Origin: MH13 sp040219355
GTDB taxonomy: Bacteria; Pseudomonadota; Alphaproteobacteria; Rhizobiales; MH13
Direction: 5' to 3'
Length of the DNA stretch: 64,000 nucleotides
Assembly (NCBI GenBank): GCA_040219355.1
Contig: JAVJSN010000010.1
Coordinates: 1 to 64,000 of the forward strand
Under the pieces are notes generated by a model that was not told where the DNA came from, ran no database searches, and worked only from the letters and a program-made list of their open reading frames with translations. This document shows, one piece after another, positions 55,148-63,270 of the stretch (the first letter of the stretch is position 1; every line of letters begins with the position of its first letter). The position numbers and the translations under genes are program-made.

Positions 55148-56068
55148 TTAGGATGCGTCACTGAGTGGGTGACAACTGGTCACCAGCCCGTGCAGCCGTT
55201 CGTCCAGCACATGGGTATAAATCTGTGTGGTGGCAATATCCTTATGCCCAAGCAATGACTGCACGGTGCGCAAATCCGCACCATGGGCCAAAAGATGGCT
55301 GGCAAAAGCGTGGCGCAACACGTGCGGCGAAAGCCCCTTGGTGGGCAAACCAGCAGCTGCAGCCAGCGTTTTCAGGTCACGGGCAAAGGCTTGTCGGGTC
55401 AGATGACCCTCAGCACTATCGGCGGGAAAGAGAAAACTGGAACGTATTTGGCGCTTATTTGCGTCCAGCGCTTCAAGATAGGCCGTCATGGCGCTTTGCG
55501 CGATCGGCGTCAGCGGAACCAATCGCTCGCGCCCACCTTTACCACGCACCACAAAGGCTTCACCGCCTCCAGCAACCGAACGCGGCAGGCTGACAAGTTC
55601 GGAGACGCGCAGACCAGTGGCGTAGAGAAGCTCCAGCAGTGCACGCATCCGCAACGCTTTGATGCGCTTGCTGGGCGTGAGGTCAGGCGTCTGGCAGCAC
55701 CGTTTCGCCTCCACCAAAAGTCGATCAACGGCTTCTTCATTCATCACTTTGGGCAAGGGTTTGGGCTTTTTGGGTCCGCGCAGCGGCTCACACGGATCAT
55801 CGGCGCGCATGCCCTCGGCATAGAGAAACTGAAAATACTGCTTCAGCGCAGAGAGCCTGCGCGCCGCCGTTGAGGCTTTGGCGCCATGGGCTTCCAAACG
55901 TGCCAGATACGCGCGCACATCATCGGTGGAGGCCGCGTTTAGCTCGCCCGAGACATCATCGGCAAAATCGATGAGGTCGCGGCGATAAGCATCCAGCGTG
56001 TTGGGTGAGGCGCCACGCTCCACCGCAAGCATGTCCAGAAAAAGCGTGATATCGCCCGACGCACTCAT
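55148..56068 (-). CDS. xerD: tyrosine recombinase XerD
   Basis: Acts with XerC at the dif site to resolve chromosome dimers at division, activated by FtsK. The 306 residues fit. The N-terminal SAM-like core-binding domain (about 1-95) precedes the catalytic domain: Arg in ATGLRVSELVSL near 153, Lys in VRGKGGRERLVP, HVLRHAFASHLLAHGADLR near 250, LGHKDIATTQIYTHV with the Tyr nucleophile near 284. XerD rather than XerC is chosen for the family-typical RGPKKPKPLPKVM block. The start at 56068 is 7 nt after the small membrane gene, so they form an operon. Confidence 0.92.
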   Translation of the reverse strand: MSASGDITLFLDMLAVERGASPNTLDAYRRDLIDFADDVSGELNAASTDDVRAYLARLEAHGAKASTAARRLSALKQYFQFLYAEGMRADDPCEPLRGPKKPKPLPKVMNEEAVDRLLVEAKRCCQTPDLTPSKRIKALRMRALLELLYATGLRVSELVSLPRSVAGGGEAFVVRGKGGRERLVPLTPIAQSAMTAYLEALDANKRQIRSSFLFPADSAEGHLTRQAFARDLKTLAAAAGLPTKGLSPHVLRHAFASHLLAHGADLRTVQSLLGHKDIATTQIYTHVLDERLHGLVTSCHPLSDAS

Positions 56069-56075
56069 CGCCCAC

Positions 56076-56219
56076 TCACTCGTCAAAACGCTCAGGTGCA
56101 ATGCGCACCGACACCGGCTCAGGCGTTGGCTCGATATACGTGGCCAGCGCGTAGATCGCACCAGCTGCAAGCGCACCCAGAAGGGCAAGCCGTATCAAAA
56201 AGCGAAATGTTGTGGGCAT
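56076..56219 (-). CDS. 47-residue membrane protein upstream of xerD
   Basis: A short ORF below common cut-offs. It begins MPTTFRFLIRLALLGALAAG and has one membrane helix (about 8-27) and a short periplasmic Pro/Glu tail (YIEPTPEPVSVRIAPERFDE). It ends 7 nt before xerD and is divergent from aroK. Small membrane proteins at this spot between aroK and xerD are known to me from rhizobia, usually annotated as hypothetical. Its gap to aroK is 132 nt, enough for two promoters. Function unknown. Confidence 0.72.
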   Translation of the reverse strand: MPTTFRFLIRLALLGALAAGAIYALATYIEPTPEPVSVRIAPERFDE

Positions 56220-56351
56220 CGAACCTTAAACGCGGTTGGTGAGCTTTCGGTCAACGCCATCTTGTGGCGTGCCAGGGGTGGTTAAGCGCAGGAAACCTTT
56301 TGCGCGCAATCATCTTTCCAGTGTGGCTGAAAACGCTTAAGCAAATCTACC

Positions 56352-56984
56352 ATGACGTCACACTCTTCATCAAATGCCGCCGCGGCAATCGACGAGGCAT
56401 ACCAGCCGCGCGCCAATGCCGCCGATATCGCCCGCATCCGCGAGGGCTTGGGCACCCGCGCCATCGTGATTGTTGGCATGATGGGCGCAGGCAAATCATC
56501 CATCGGCCGCAGGCTTGCCCAGGCACTGCATATTGGCTTCGTCGACTCCGACGATGAGATCGAAAAAGCAGCCAATCTGACGATCCCCGAAATCTTTGAA
56601 ACCTATGGCGAAGCGCATTTTCGCGACGGCGAACGCAAAGTCATCGCCCGGCTTCTGTCGGATGGCTCTAAAGTGATCGCAGTAGGCGGTGGAGCTTTCG
56701 AAAATCCACAGACCCGCCAGGACATTGCCGATCATGGCCTTTCCATCTGGCTGAAAGCCGACTTCGACACGCTGATGGCCCGCGTACGTCGCCGCTCGCA
56801 CCGCCCGCTGCTGCAAAACCCTGATCCTGAGGGCACGATGAAACGTCTGTTGGACGCACGCGCCCCCAATTACGCCTTGTCGAACCTCACCGTTCCTTCG
56901 CGTGATGGTGCTCACGCCGATGTGGTCCAGGCCTGCCTGCAAGCGCTTGGCGCCTACATTCAGAATGAAACGGACCCAAAGTGA
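56352..56984 (+). CDS. aroK: shikimate kinase
   Basis: Phosphorylates shikimate at O3 in aromatic amino-acid synthesis. The 210 residues include an N-terminal extension of about 35 residues beyond the core enzyme. VIVGMMGAGKSSIGRRLA (about 38-55) is the P-loop, FVDSDDEIEKAA the shikimate-binding block, ETYGEAHFRDGERKV and VIAVGGGAF the remaining substrate motifs, and RPLLQNPDPEG lies in the lid. Its stop overlaps the GTG of aroB, so the two are translated together. Confidence 0.95.
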   Translation: MTSHSSSNAAAAIDEAYQPRANAADIARIREGLGTRAIVIVGMMGAGKSSIGRRLAQALHIGFVDSDDEIEKAANLTIPEIFETYGEAHFRDGERKVIARLLSDGSKVIAVGGGAFENPQTRQDIADHGLSIWLKADFDTLMARVRRRSHRPLLQNPDPEGTMKRLLDARAPNYALSNLTVPSRDGAHADVVQACLQALGAYIQNETDPK

Positions 56985-58105
56985 GCCCATCCCCACAAAG
57001 CGTGCGCGTCGAGCTTGGTGAGCGAGGCTACGACATCATCATCGGACAGAACGTTTTGGACGGCGCCGGTGAACGCATCGCCGCCATGGCCCCTGGCGCC
57101 CGCACGGTTGTCGTCACCGATGGCCGCGTAGCACGCACGCACCTGGATACGCTGGAAGCAAGCTTGGAAGCCGCCAAGATCGATAGCTTTGCGGTGATCG
57201 TAACGCCTGGCGAAGGCTCCAAAAGCTGGCATGGCATACAAACGGTGACCGATGCGATCATCGGCGGACGGTTGGAGCGCGGTGATATTGTCATCGCGCT
57301 CGGCGGCGGCGTGATCGGCGATCTGGCAGGCTTTGCCGCCGCTATCGCGCGCCGTGGCATGCGCTTTGTGCAGATGCCCACCACGTTGCTGGCGCAAGTG
57401 GACTCCTCGGTTGGCGGAAAAACCGGCATCAACACCGAGCACGGCAAAAACCTTGTTGGATCCTTTCACCAGCCCATCCTGGTGCTTGCCGATACGGCCA
57501 CGCTCGACACACTGCCCGAACGCGAAATGAAGGCCGGCTACGCCGAAATGGTGAAGTACGGCCTGATCGATGATGCGCCGTTCTTTGAGTGGTTGGAAGT
57601 CAATGCGCAAGCCGTGCTGGCAGGCGAAGTCGAACCCTGCGCCGAGGCGATTGCCCGCTCATGCGCCGCCAAAGCACGCATTGTCGCCGAGGACGAGCGC
57701 GAGAGCGGACGCCGTGCGCTGCTCAATCTTGGCCACACCTTCGGCCATGCCCTTGAAGTTCTTTGCGGCTATGATCCAGCCAAACTGGTCCACGGCGAAG
57801 GCGTCGCCATTGGCATGGTGCTCGCGCACCGTTTTTCCAACCAACTTGGACATTGTCCTGGGCAAGATGTGCAGCGCGTTATCGCTCACCTTGAAGGGCT
57901 CGGCCTGCCGACCGATATGTCGGCCATCGACAGTTTCAGTCCAACGGTCGATGATTTGGTCGACGCCATGAAACAAGACAAGAAGGTCGCGCGCGGCGCA
58001 CTGACCTTTATTCTCACGCGCGGTATCGGCCAAAGTTTTATTGCCGAAGACGTGCCCGAAGAAAAGCTGCGCACCTTTCTCTCCCAAACCCTCACCCTAT
58101 CGTAG
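56981..58105 (+). CDS. aroB: 3-dehydroquinate synthase
   Basis: Converts DAHP to 3-dehydroquinate, second step of the shikimate pathway; NAD and zinc dependent. The 374 residues match. VVTDGRVARTHLD, GGGVIGDLAGFAAAIARRGM near 107-126, PTTLLAQVDSSVGGKTGIN and NLGHTFGHALE (zinc-binding His) are diagnostic. The GTG start at 56981 overlaps the aroK stop (GTGA). It precedes the CBS-domain gene by 16 nt, forming a three-gene operon. Confidence 0.97.
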   Translation: MSPSPQSVRVELGERGYDIIIGQNVLDGAGERIAAMAPGARTVVVTDGRVARTHLDTLEASLEAAKIDSFAVIVTPGEGSKSWHGIQTVTDAIIGGRLERGDIVIALGGGVIGDLAGFAAAIARRGMRFVQMPTTLLAQVDSSVGGKTGINTEHGKNLVGSFHQPILVLADTATLDTLPEREMKAGYAEMVKYGLIDDAPFFEWLEVNAQAVLAGEVEPCAEAIARSCAAKARIVAEDERESGRRALLNLGHTFGHALEVLCGYDPAKLVHGEGVAIGMVLAHRFSNQLGHCPGQDVQRVIAHLEGLGLPTDMSAIDSFSPTVDDLVDAMKQDKKVARGALTFILTRGIGQSFIAEDVPEEKLRTFLSQTLTLS

Positions 58106-58121
58106 GTTCTAAGATCCTCTG

Positions 58122-59405
58122 ATGATCACCACCGAAATTTGGCTTACCGGCCTCGCGGTCCTTGGCCTTTTGGTTCTCTCCGCCTTCTTTTCTGGCTCTG
58201 AAACAGCCCTAACAGCGGTGTCACGCGCGCGCATGATGCAGCGTGAGAGAGCAGGCGACAAACGCGCTGGTATCGTCGGCAAGCTGACCGAAGCGCGCGA
58301 GCGACTGATCGGCGCGCTGCTGCTGGGCAACAACCTGGTCAATATTTTCGCCTCCGCACTAACCACCGTGCTGTTCACCGGTCTGTTCGGAGACAGCGGC
58401 GTTGCCTATGCCACCTTGTTCATGACGGCTCTCGTGCTCGTGTTTGCGGAGGTTCTGCCCAAGACAGTAGCGATCTCCAACACCGACCGGTTCGCCATCT
58501 TCGTTGCGCCCATTGTGCGCATCGTGGTGTTTCTTTTCGCACCCATCACAGCAACGGTGCAGTGGTTTATCCGCGGCCTGCTGAAGCTTTTCGGCGTCGA
58601 CGTGGAAAACATAGATGTGCTCTCAGCGCACGAGGAAATTCGCGGGCAGCTGGAATACTTCCACCAAGAAGGCTCGGTGTTCAAAGACGACCGCTACCGG
58701 CTTGGCGGCGTGCTTGATTTGCACGATCTGGAAGTGTCCGACGTGATGATCCACCGCACCAAGATGCAATCCATCGATATTGACCTACCAAATGAAAAGA
58801 TCATCGATGAAATCTTGAACAGCCCGTACACCCGCATCCCGTTGTGGAAGGAGCGCTCCGACAACATCATCGGTGTGATTCACGCCAAGGATGTCTTGCG
58901 TGCCTTGCGCGCCAAGGGCGACCCGTCAGAGGTCGATGTGACGGAGATCGCACAAACACCATGGTTTGTACCGGACACCAACACGCTGCAAGCCCAGCTC
59001 AATGCCTTTTTGAAGCGTAAGGCGCACATCGCCTTGGCTGTCGATGAGTATGGCGAGGTACAAGGGCTGATCACACTGGAAGACATCTTGGAAGAGATTG
59101 TCGGTGACATCTCAGATGAGCATGACATATCAGCCGAAGGTGTGCGCACCATGCCCGACGGGTCGGTGGTGGTCGACGGTGGTGTGCCGATCCGCGATCT
59201 CAATCGCGTGATGGATTGGAACCTGCCCGATGAAGAAGCCACGACCATAGCCGGTTTGGTGATCCACGAAGCACGCCTGATCCCTGAGCGTGGCCAAGCC
59301 TTCACTTTTCATGGGTTCAGATTCAACGTCCTGCGCCGCCAGGGCAACCGGGTGACAAGCTTGAAAATCGCACCGTTGACCGTGACTCCGCGGCCAGGGC
59401 TTTGA
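58122..59405 (+). CDS. CNNM/HlyC-CorC family transporter-like protein
   Basis: A membrane protein of 427 residues. The DUF21 (CNNM) domain with about four helices covers residues 1-190 (FSGSETALTAVSRARM at 26-41). A CBS pair follows (about 200-335) with VSDVMIHRTKMQSID and YGEVQGLITLEDILEEIVGDI, then the CorC_HlyC domain. Related proteins are tied to Mg2+/Co2+ efflux and to cytoplasmic control of divalent ions. Adjacency to aroK/aroB is conserved in rhizobia and so does not imply a shared pathway. Confidence 0.88.
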   Translation: MITTEIWLTGLAVLGLLVLSAFFSGSETALTAVSRARMMQRERAGDKRAGIVGKLTEARERLIGALLLGNNLVNIFASALTTVLFTGLFGDSGVAYATLFMTALVLVFAEVLPKTVAISNTDRFAIFVAPIVRIVVFLFAPITATVQWFIRGLLKLFGVDVENIDVLSAHEEIRGQLEYFHQEGSVFKDDRYRLGGVLDLHDLEVSDVMIHRTKMQSIDIDLPNEKIIDEILNSPYTRIPLWKERSDNIIGVIHAKDVLRALRAKGDPSEVDVTEIAQTPWFVPDTNTLQAQLNAFLKRKAHIALAVDEYGEVQGLITLEDILEEIVGDISDEHDISAEGVRTMPDGSVVVDGGVPIRDLNRVMDWNLPDEEATTIAGLVIHEARLIPERGQAFTFHGFRFNVLRRQGNRVTSLKIAPLTVTPRPGL

Positions 59406-59410
59406 TCGCC

Positions 59411-59491
59411 ATGTCATCCCTGCCCTATGCTGGGATCTGATGCATTGGGGTTGGTTGTAGATCCCGGATCGGCTTCGCCGTCCGGGATGCC
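59411..59491. repeat. rhizobial-type palindromic repeat pair
   Basis: ATGTCATCCCTGCCCTATGC (from 59411) and GATCCCGGATCGGCTTCGCC (from 59460, to CCGGGATGCCA) are inverted units like those at 18157 and 21348. The second makes a strong CCCGGA/TCCGGG stem. It lies between two convergent genes and may aid transcript ends. Confidence 0.55.
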
Positions 59492-59502
59492 AGCGACGGA
59501 GT

Positions 59503-59946
59503 TCATTCCGCCAGCGTGAACTGGCCGCTCATTGTATCAGATGTACGCCCAGGCTGGTTGTAGTTATTGAGCACTTCAACATTCACCTGATTGCCTGTGA
59601 GCATCAACCGCATGAGCCGTGTTGCCGTGAAGGTGAAGAACACTGCGTTCAGTGTTGGCCCGTCCACGCCGGCCTCTTCGGCAAAGCTCCAAGTGCAAAG
59701 CGCGCGCCCGCAACGCGTCTCGGCTTTCACCCGCACACCGCTGACAACATCATCGACACAACGCAGATCAATTGTGATGCGTGCCAATGCATTTTGCGCC
59801 GGGCGCCGCGCCTCCCAAACGCTTTCACCCTGATGCAAGCACCAATCAGGTTCGGGCACCGTGAGCACCTGCGCGTACGTCACGCTCGGTGCAACCATGT
59901 GGAGCGCACCAACAAAGATCATCAGAGCAACAATAAGCCAGCGCAT
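59503..59946 (-). CDS. exported protein of unknown function
   Basis: A 147-residue protein with a signal peptide (MRWLIVALMIFVGALHMVAP, likely cut after TYAQ at 26). The mature part has four cysteines (PDWCLHQGES, IDLRCVDD, ETRCGRALCTW), which could form two disulfides in the periplasm. The rest looks like beta-strand sequence. I recognise no family. Its ATG overlaps the xerC stop by one base (TAATG), so it is translated with xerC. Confidence 0.6.
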   Translation of the reverse strand: MRWLIVALMIFVGALHMVAPSVTYAQVLTVPEPDWCLHQGESVWEARRPAQNALARITIDLRCVDDVVSGVRVKAETRCGRALCTWSFAEEAGVDGPTLNAVFFTFTATRLMRLMLTGNQVNVEVLNNYNQPGRTSDTMSGQFTLAE

Positions 59947-60902
59947 TACTCCTCCAATCGCGCACGCGGATGGGCTTGGCGATAGTTCGCCAGCAGCGCC
60001 GCACCGTCAACACGGGTGTAGACCTGCGTCGTTGAGAGACTGGCATGGCCGAGCAAATCCTGGATCGTGCGCAGATCCCCGCCAGCGGCCAAAAGGTGGG
60101 TGGCAAAGGCATGCCGTAACGCATGTGGCGTCGCCGTCGATGGCAGGCCAAGCCGGCCACGGGCTGTTTCCGTCACTCGGCGCACAATGCGTTGATCTAG
60201 CGCTCCGCCCCGCGCACCGCGAAAGAAAGCTTCATCGCTTTCAAGCGTGAAGGGCACCAGCCGTGCATAGGTATCACACGCTTGCCCAATCATCGGCAGA
60301 ATGGGAACGATGCGCGTCTTGCCACCTTTACCGGTGATGCGAAGAGATCGGCTGTTCTGCGCGGCCGAGGGTGCCTCACCCTTGGTGATCGAGAGCGCCT
60401 CGGACACGCGAAGCCCGGCGCCATACATCAAGGAAAACACCGCCGCATTGCGCGCGATGATCCATGGCTCAGCTTCTAGATCATCAGCTTGACCCCGTGC
60501 CATCTGCAAAGCAGCGGCTGCATCGACCGGGCGCGGCAGGCGATCGGGCAGTTTTGGGGTTTTAACAGCCCGGGCGGGCGCGGCTTCAGCCAAACCTTCG
60601 CGTTCCAAAAATGTCAGGTAGGAGCGGATCGCCGCCAAATTGCGGGCGCGTGTGCGGGCGCTTGCGCCAGATTCCACCCGTGTTGCCAAAAACCTGCGAA
60701 TGGTGGCCGGCCGCAGGCCAGCCAGGGCTGCCATTACATCGTCAGATACGTCATCAACAAACGCCAGAAAGGCCCGCACATCGGTGGCATAGGCATGTAA
60801 GGTCGCCTCAGCCAACCGCCGCTCGGCGCGCAAATGGCTTTGCCAGTCGGCGAACCGGCTGGCAGCAGGGGGTGTGAACGGCAAGGCTGCAACATCGCTC
60901 AT
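59946..60902 (-). CDS. xerC: tyrosine recombinase XerC
   Basis: Partner of XerD in resolving chromosome dimers at dif. The 318 residues have the SAM-like N-domain (SHLRAERRLAEATLHAYATD) and the catalytic set: Arg in YGAGLRVSEALS near 170, Lys in ITGKGGKTRIVP, TPHALRHAFATHLLAAGGDLR, LGHASLSTTQVYTRV with the nucleophile Tyr near 293. XerC is preferred to XerD for the start and because xerD is found at 55148. It lies only 4 kb from xerD on the same strand, and overlaps the exported-protein gene. Confidence 0.9.
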   Translation of the reverse strand: MSDVAALPFTPPAASRFADWQSHLRAERRLAEATLHAYATDVRAFLAFVDDVSDDVMAALAGLRPATIRRFLATRVESGASARTRARNLAAIRSYLTFLEREGLAEAAPARAVKTPKLPDRLPRPVDAAAALQMARGQADDLEAEPWIIARNAAVFSLMYGAGLRVSEALSITKGEAPSAAQNSRSLRITGKGGKTRIVPILPMIGQACDTYARLVPFTLESDEAFFRGARGGALDQRIVRRVTETARGRLGLPSTATPHALRHAFATHLLAAGGDLRTIQDLLGHASLSTTQVYTRVDGAALLANYRQAHPRARLEE

Positions 60903-61052
60903 ACCAAAGAGTTTACCACAAGCCTGTTGACGCCTTGTTAATAACTTGGCGCTCCGGGATCCGGGCGTACGGCCGCAACGTTACGGCGAGTGGCAAGGTT
61001 GCAGACCGCGTGCGCAACGCACTTTTAGCGAGCAACATCGGATTGAGAATGC

Positions 61053-61080
61053 AAAACGCCGGGGCGGAGCCCCGGCGTTT
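61053..61080 (-). terminator. intrinsic terminator after the small membrane gene
   Basis: AAACGCCGGGGC (61054-61065) pairs perfectly with GCCCCGGCGTTT (61069-61080); on the minus strand the stem runs into GTTTTGC. It begins five bases after the stop at 61085 and probably also ends the leuC transcript. Confidence 0.8.
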
Positions 61081-61084
61081 GTTG

Positions 61085-61375
61085 TTAGTGGCGTGGGTCG
61101 AGTTGCGTTGCAGCCGATGCGTCGAAACGGCGTTTCTCAGAGCGCGTCATCATCGTCTTGGCGATGATATAAGAGACGGGGACAGCCAGAAAAAAACTGG
61201 CCGCAATACCGAGGAACAGAGGTAGGCCGCCACTGTCGAGTTGGAACATCGAAGTGGCTGCAGCCGGATCACCAAGGATTAGCGTGATCACCCATAGCAA
61301 GCCAAACATCACGGCCGCGACCGGCAGAAAGGCTATTGCGGCCATCGACCAAACGGTTTTCGTTTTCTCTTGCAT
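61085..61375 (-). CDS. two-helix membrane protein, unknown function
   Basis: A 96-residue protein with two hydrophobic helices (about 10-35 and 50-75) and a charged C-terminus (MMTRSEKRRFDASAATQ). GGAGG eight bases upstream of the ATG at 61375 is a strong ribosome site; the longer frame has none. It follows leuC by 83 nt and is followed by a terminator, so it may be the end of the leuC transcript. No family recognised. Confidence 0.65.
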   Translation of the reverse strand: MQEKTKTVWSMAAIAFLPVAAVMFGLLWVITLILGDPAAATSMFQLDSGGLPLFLGIAASFFLAVPVSYIIAKTMMTRSEKRRFDASAATQLDPRH

Positions 61376-61458
61376 CGAGATGCCTCCATTGCGGTGCGCG
61401 ATGGAGAGAAAACGCAACCTCGGACGTCCAGTTCCAACCTGCAGCGGTCAGAACCAAA

Positions 61459-62886
61459 TCAAACCTCGCGAATATCCACAAAGTGCCCGGCAATCGCCGC
61501 CGCAGCGGCCATGGCGGGAGAAACAAGGTGGGTGCGACCTTTGAAGCCCTGACGGCCTTCGAAGTTCCGATTGGAGGTGGAGGCGCAGCGCTCTTCAGGC
61601 GACAACTTGTCGGCATTCATCGCCAAGCACATGGAGCAGCCCGGCTCGCGCCAGTCAAAACCAGCTTCGATGAAAATCTTGTCCAGACCTTCCTGCTCAG
61701 CCTGCTGCTTCACCAAGCCTGAGCCCGGAACGATCATTGCTGACAGGGTGGAGGCGACCTTCTTGTCTTTCACAACTTTGGCCACTTCGCGCAGATCTTC
61801 GATCCGCCCATTGGTGCACGAACCGATAAAGATGCGATCGAGCTTGATGTCGGTCATCTTGGTGCCCGGCTTCAAACCCATATAGGCCAGCGCCCGCTCT
61901 TTCGAGGCGCGGGTGTTCGGGTCGGTGATGTCCGACGGGTTGGGCACCACGCCATCAACAGACACCACGTCTTCTGGGCTGGTGCCCCACGTGACAATGG
62001 GCGGCAAATTGGCGGCATCCAGCACCACCTCACGATCAAAGGTCGCGCCTTCATCGGTCGGCAACGTTTTCCAGTAAGCCAATGCCTTCTCAAGGGCTTC
62101 ACCTTTGGGCGCGCGTGGACGACCCTCGATATAGGCGTAGGTTTTTTCATCCGGCGCGATCAGGCCAGCCCGGGCGCCACCTTCAATCGCCATGTTGCAA
62201 AGCGTCATGCGGCCTTCCATCGAAAGCGCTTCGATGGCTTCGCCAGCATATTCGATCACCGAACCGGTGCCCCCAGCGGTGCCGATTTTTCCGATGATGG
62301 CCATCGTGATGTCTTTGGCCGTCACGCCGGCAGGCAATTTGCCGTTCACGGTGACGCGCATGTTCTTGGCTTTTTTCTGGATCAGCGTTTGTGTGGCCAG
62401 CACATGCTCAACCTCAGACGTCCCGATGCCGTGCGCCAAAGCACCAAACGCGCCATGGGTGGAGGTATGGCTATCGCCGCACACAATCGTCATGCCTGGC
62501 AGCGTGAAGCCCTGCTCAGGTCCAACAATATGCACGATGCCTTGGCGGATATCGACTTCATCATAATAATCGATGCCAAACTCTTTGGCGTTTTGCGCAA
62601 GTGTATCCACTTGCAAGGCGCTTTCAGGGTCATCAATGCCCTTGGAGCGGTCCGTGGTAGGCACGTTGTGATCCACCACAGCCAGAGTTCTTTCCGGCGC
62701 CCGCACCTTGCGGCCGGTCATCCGCAAACCTTCAAAAGCCTGAGGACTGGTCACTTCATGAACAAGGTGCCGATCGATGTAGAGCAGCCCGGTGCCATCA
62801 TCTTGCATGTGAACCAGGTGATCATCCCAGATCTTGTCATACATCGTGCGGGGATGAGTGGTGGTCTTGCCCGAAGCGTCGGCCAT
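61459..62886 (-). CDS. leuC: 3-isopropylmalate dehydratase large subunit
   Basis: Isomerises 2-isopropylmalate to 3-isopropylmalate in leucine synthesis, as an aconitase-like heterodimer with LeuD, which is not in view. The 475 residues match. The [4Fe-4S] cysteines are visible in FIGSCTNGRIEDL (near 355) and EPGCSMCLAMN (near 415-418). CGDSHTSTHGAFGALA is the substrate block, and the N-terminus MYDKIWDDHLV is standard. CGCAGGA precedes the ATG. No leader peptide with Leu codons is seen upstream. Confidence 0.97.
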   Translation of the reverse strand: MADASGKTTTHPRTMYDKIWDDHLVHMQDDGTGLLYIDRHLVHEVTSPQAFEGLRMTGRKVRAPERTLAVVDHNVPTTDRSKGIDDPESALQVDTLAQNAKEFGIDYYDEVDIRQGIVHIVGPEQGFTLPGMTIVCGDSHTSTHGAFGALAHGIGTSEVEHVLATQTLIQKKAKNMRVTVNGKLPAGVTAKDITMAIIGKIGTAGGTGSVIEYAGEAIEALSMEGRMTLCNMAIEGGARAGLIAPDEKTYAYIEGRPRAPKGEALEKALAYWKTLPTDEGATFDREVVLDAANLPPIVTWGTSPEDVVSVDGVVPNPSDITDPNTRASKERALAYMGLKPGTKMTDIKLDRIFIGSCTNGRIEDLREVAKVVKDKKVASTLSAMIVPGSGLVKQQAEQEGLDKIFIEAGFDWREPGCSMCLAMNADKLSPEERCASTSNRNFEGRQGFKGRTHLVSPAMAAAAAIAGHFVDIREV

Positions 62887-63270
62887 GGTGAAATCCTGCG
62901 GTTTGGAAGGGTATCGAGCACTTCAGATAGCGAGTCTGTGCGTGGGTTGCAACGCCTTGGCAGGAATGCGGCCACGCATGCTTTGTGTTGGCCAGCCAAG
63001 GACGACCATTCCGGAAAAATGTTCGGCTTTTTCTGGAAGCCATTCAGACAACATTCAGGTGTAGCGGCCTTGATGTGACGTTCGTCACGTCGTGGACGCA
63101 TAGGTCTGCTAAATGACGAAGCCTGCTTGGCGTACTCGGCTTGCCACCACTTGGTGGACAAGTCCAGCAGGGCAGGCGTAACCTTATTCGCGTCACAGAA
63201 TACTGGGCAGACAAGCCGCGCAGCTTTTTTTCAAGCGCAGCACCTGCACCAACAAGGGGATCCCGCACGT
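62887..63270. other. gap between leuC and the secreted-protein gene
   Basis: About 384 bases with no trusted gene between divergent starts. GTGACG-tt-CGTCAC (63075-63088) is a perfect 6-bp inverted repeat that may be an operator. CCACCA-ct-TGGTGG (63147-63160 approximately) is a second one. Weak AT-rich stretches allow promoters on both sides, none clear. Confidence 0.35.

Noticed and set aside
62887..63060. Leucine attenuator before leuC
   Set aside because: No short ORF with clustered Leu codons and no terminator/antiterminator pair was found.
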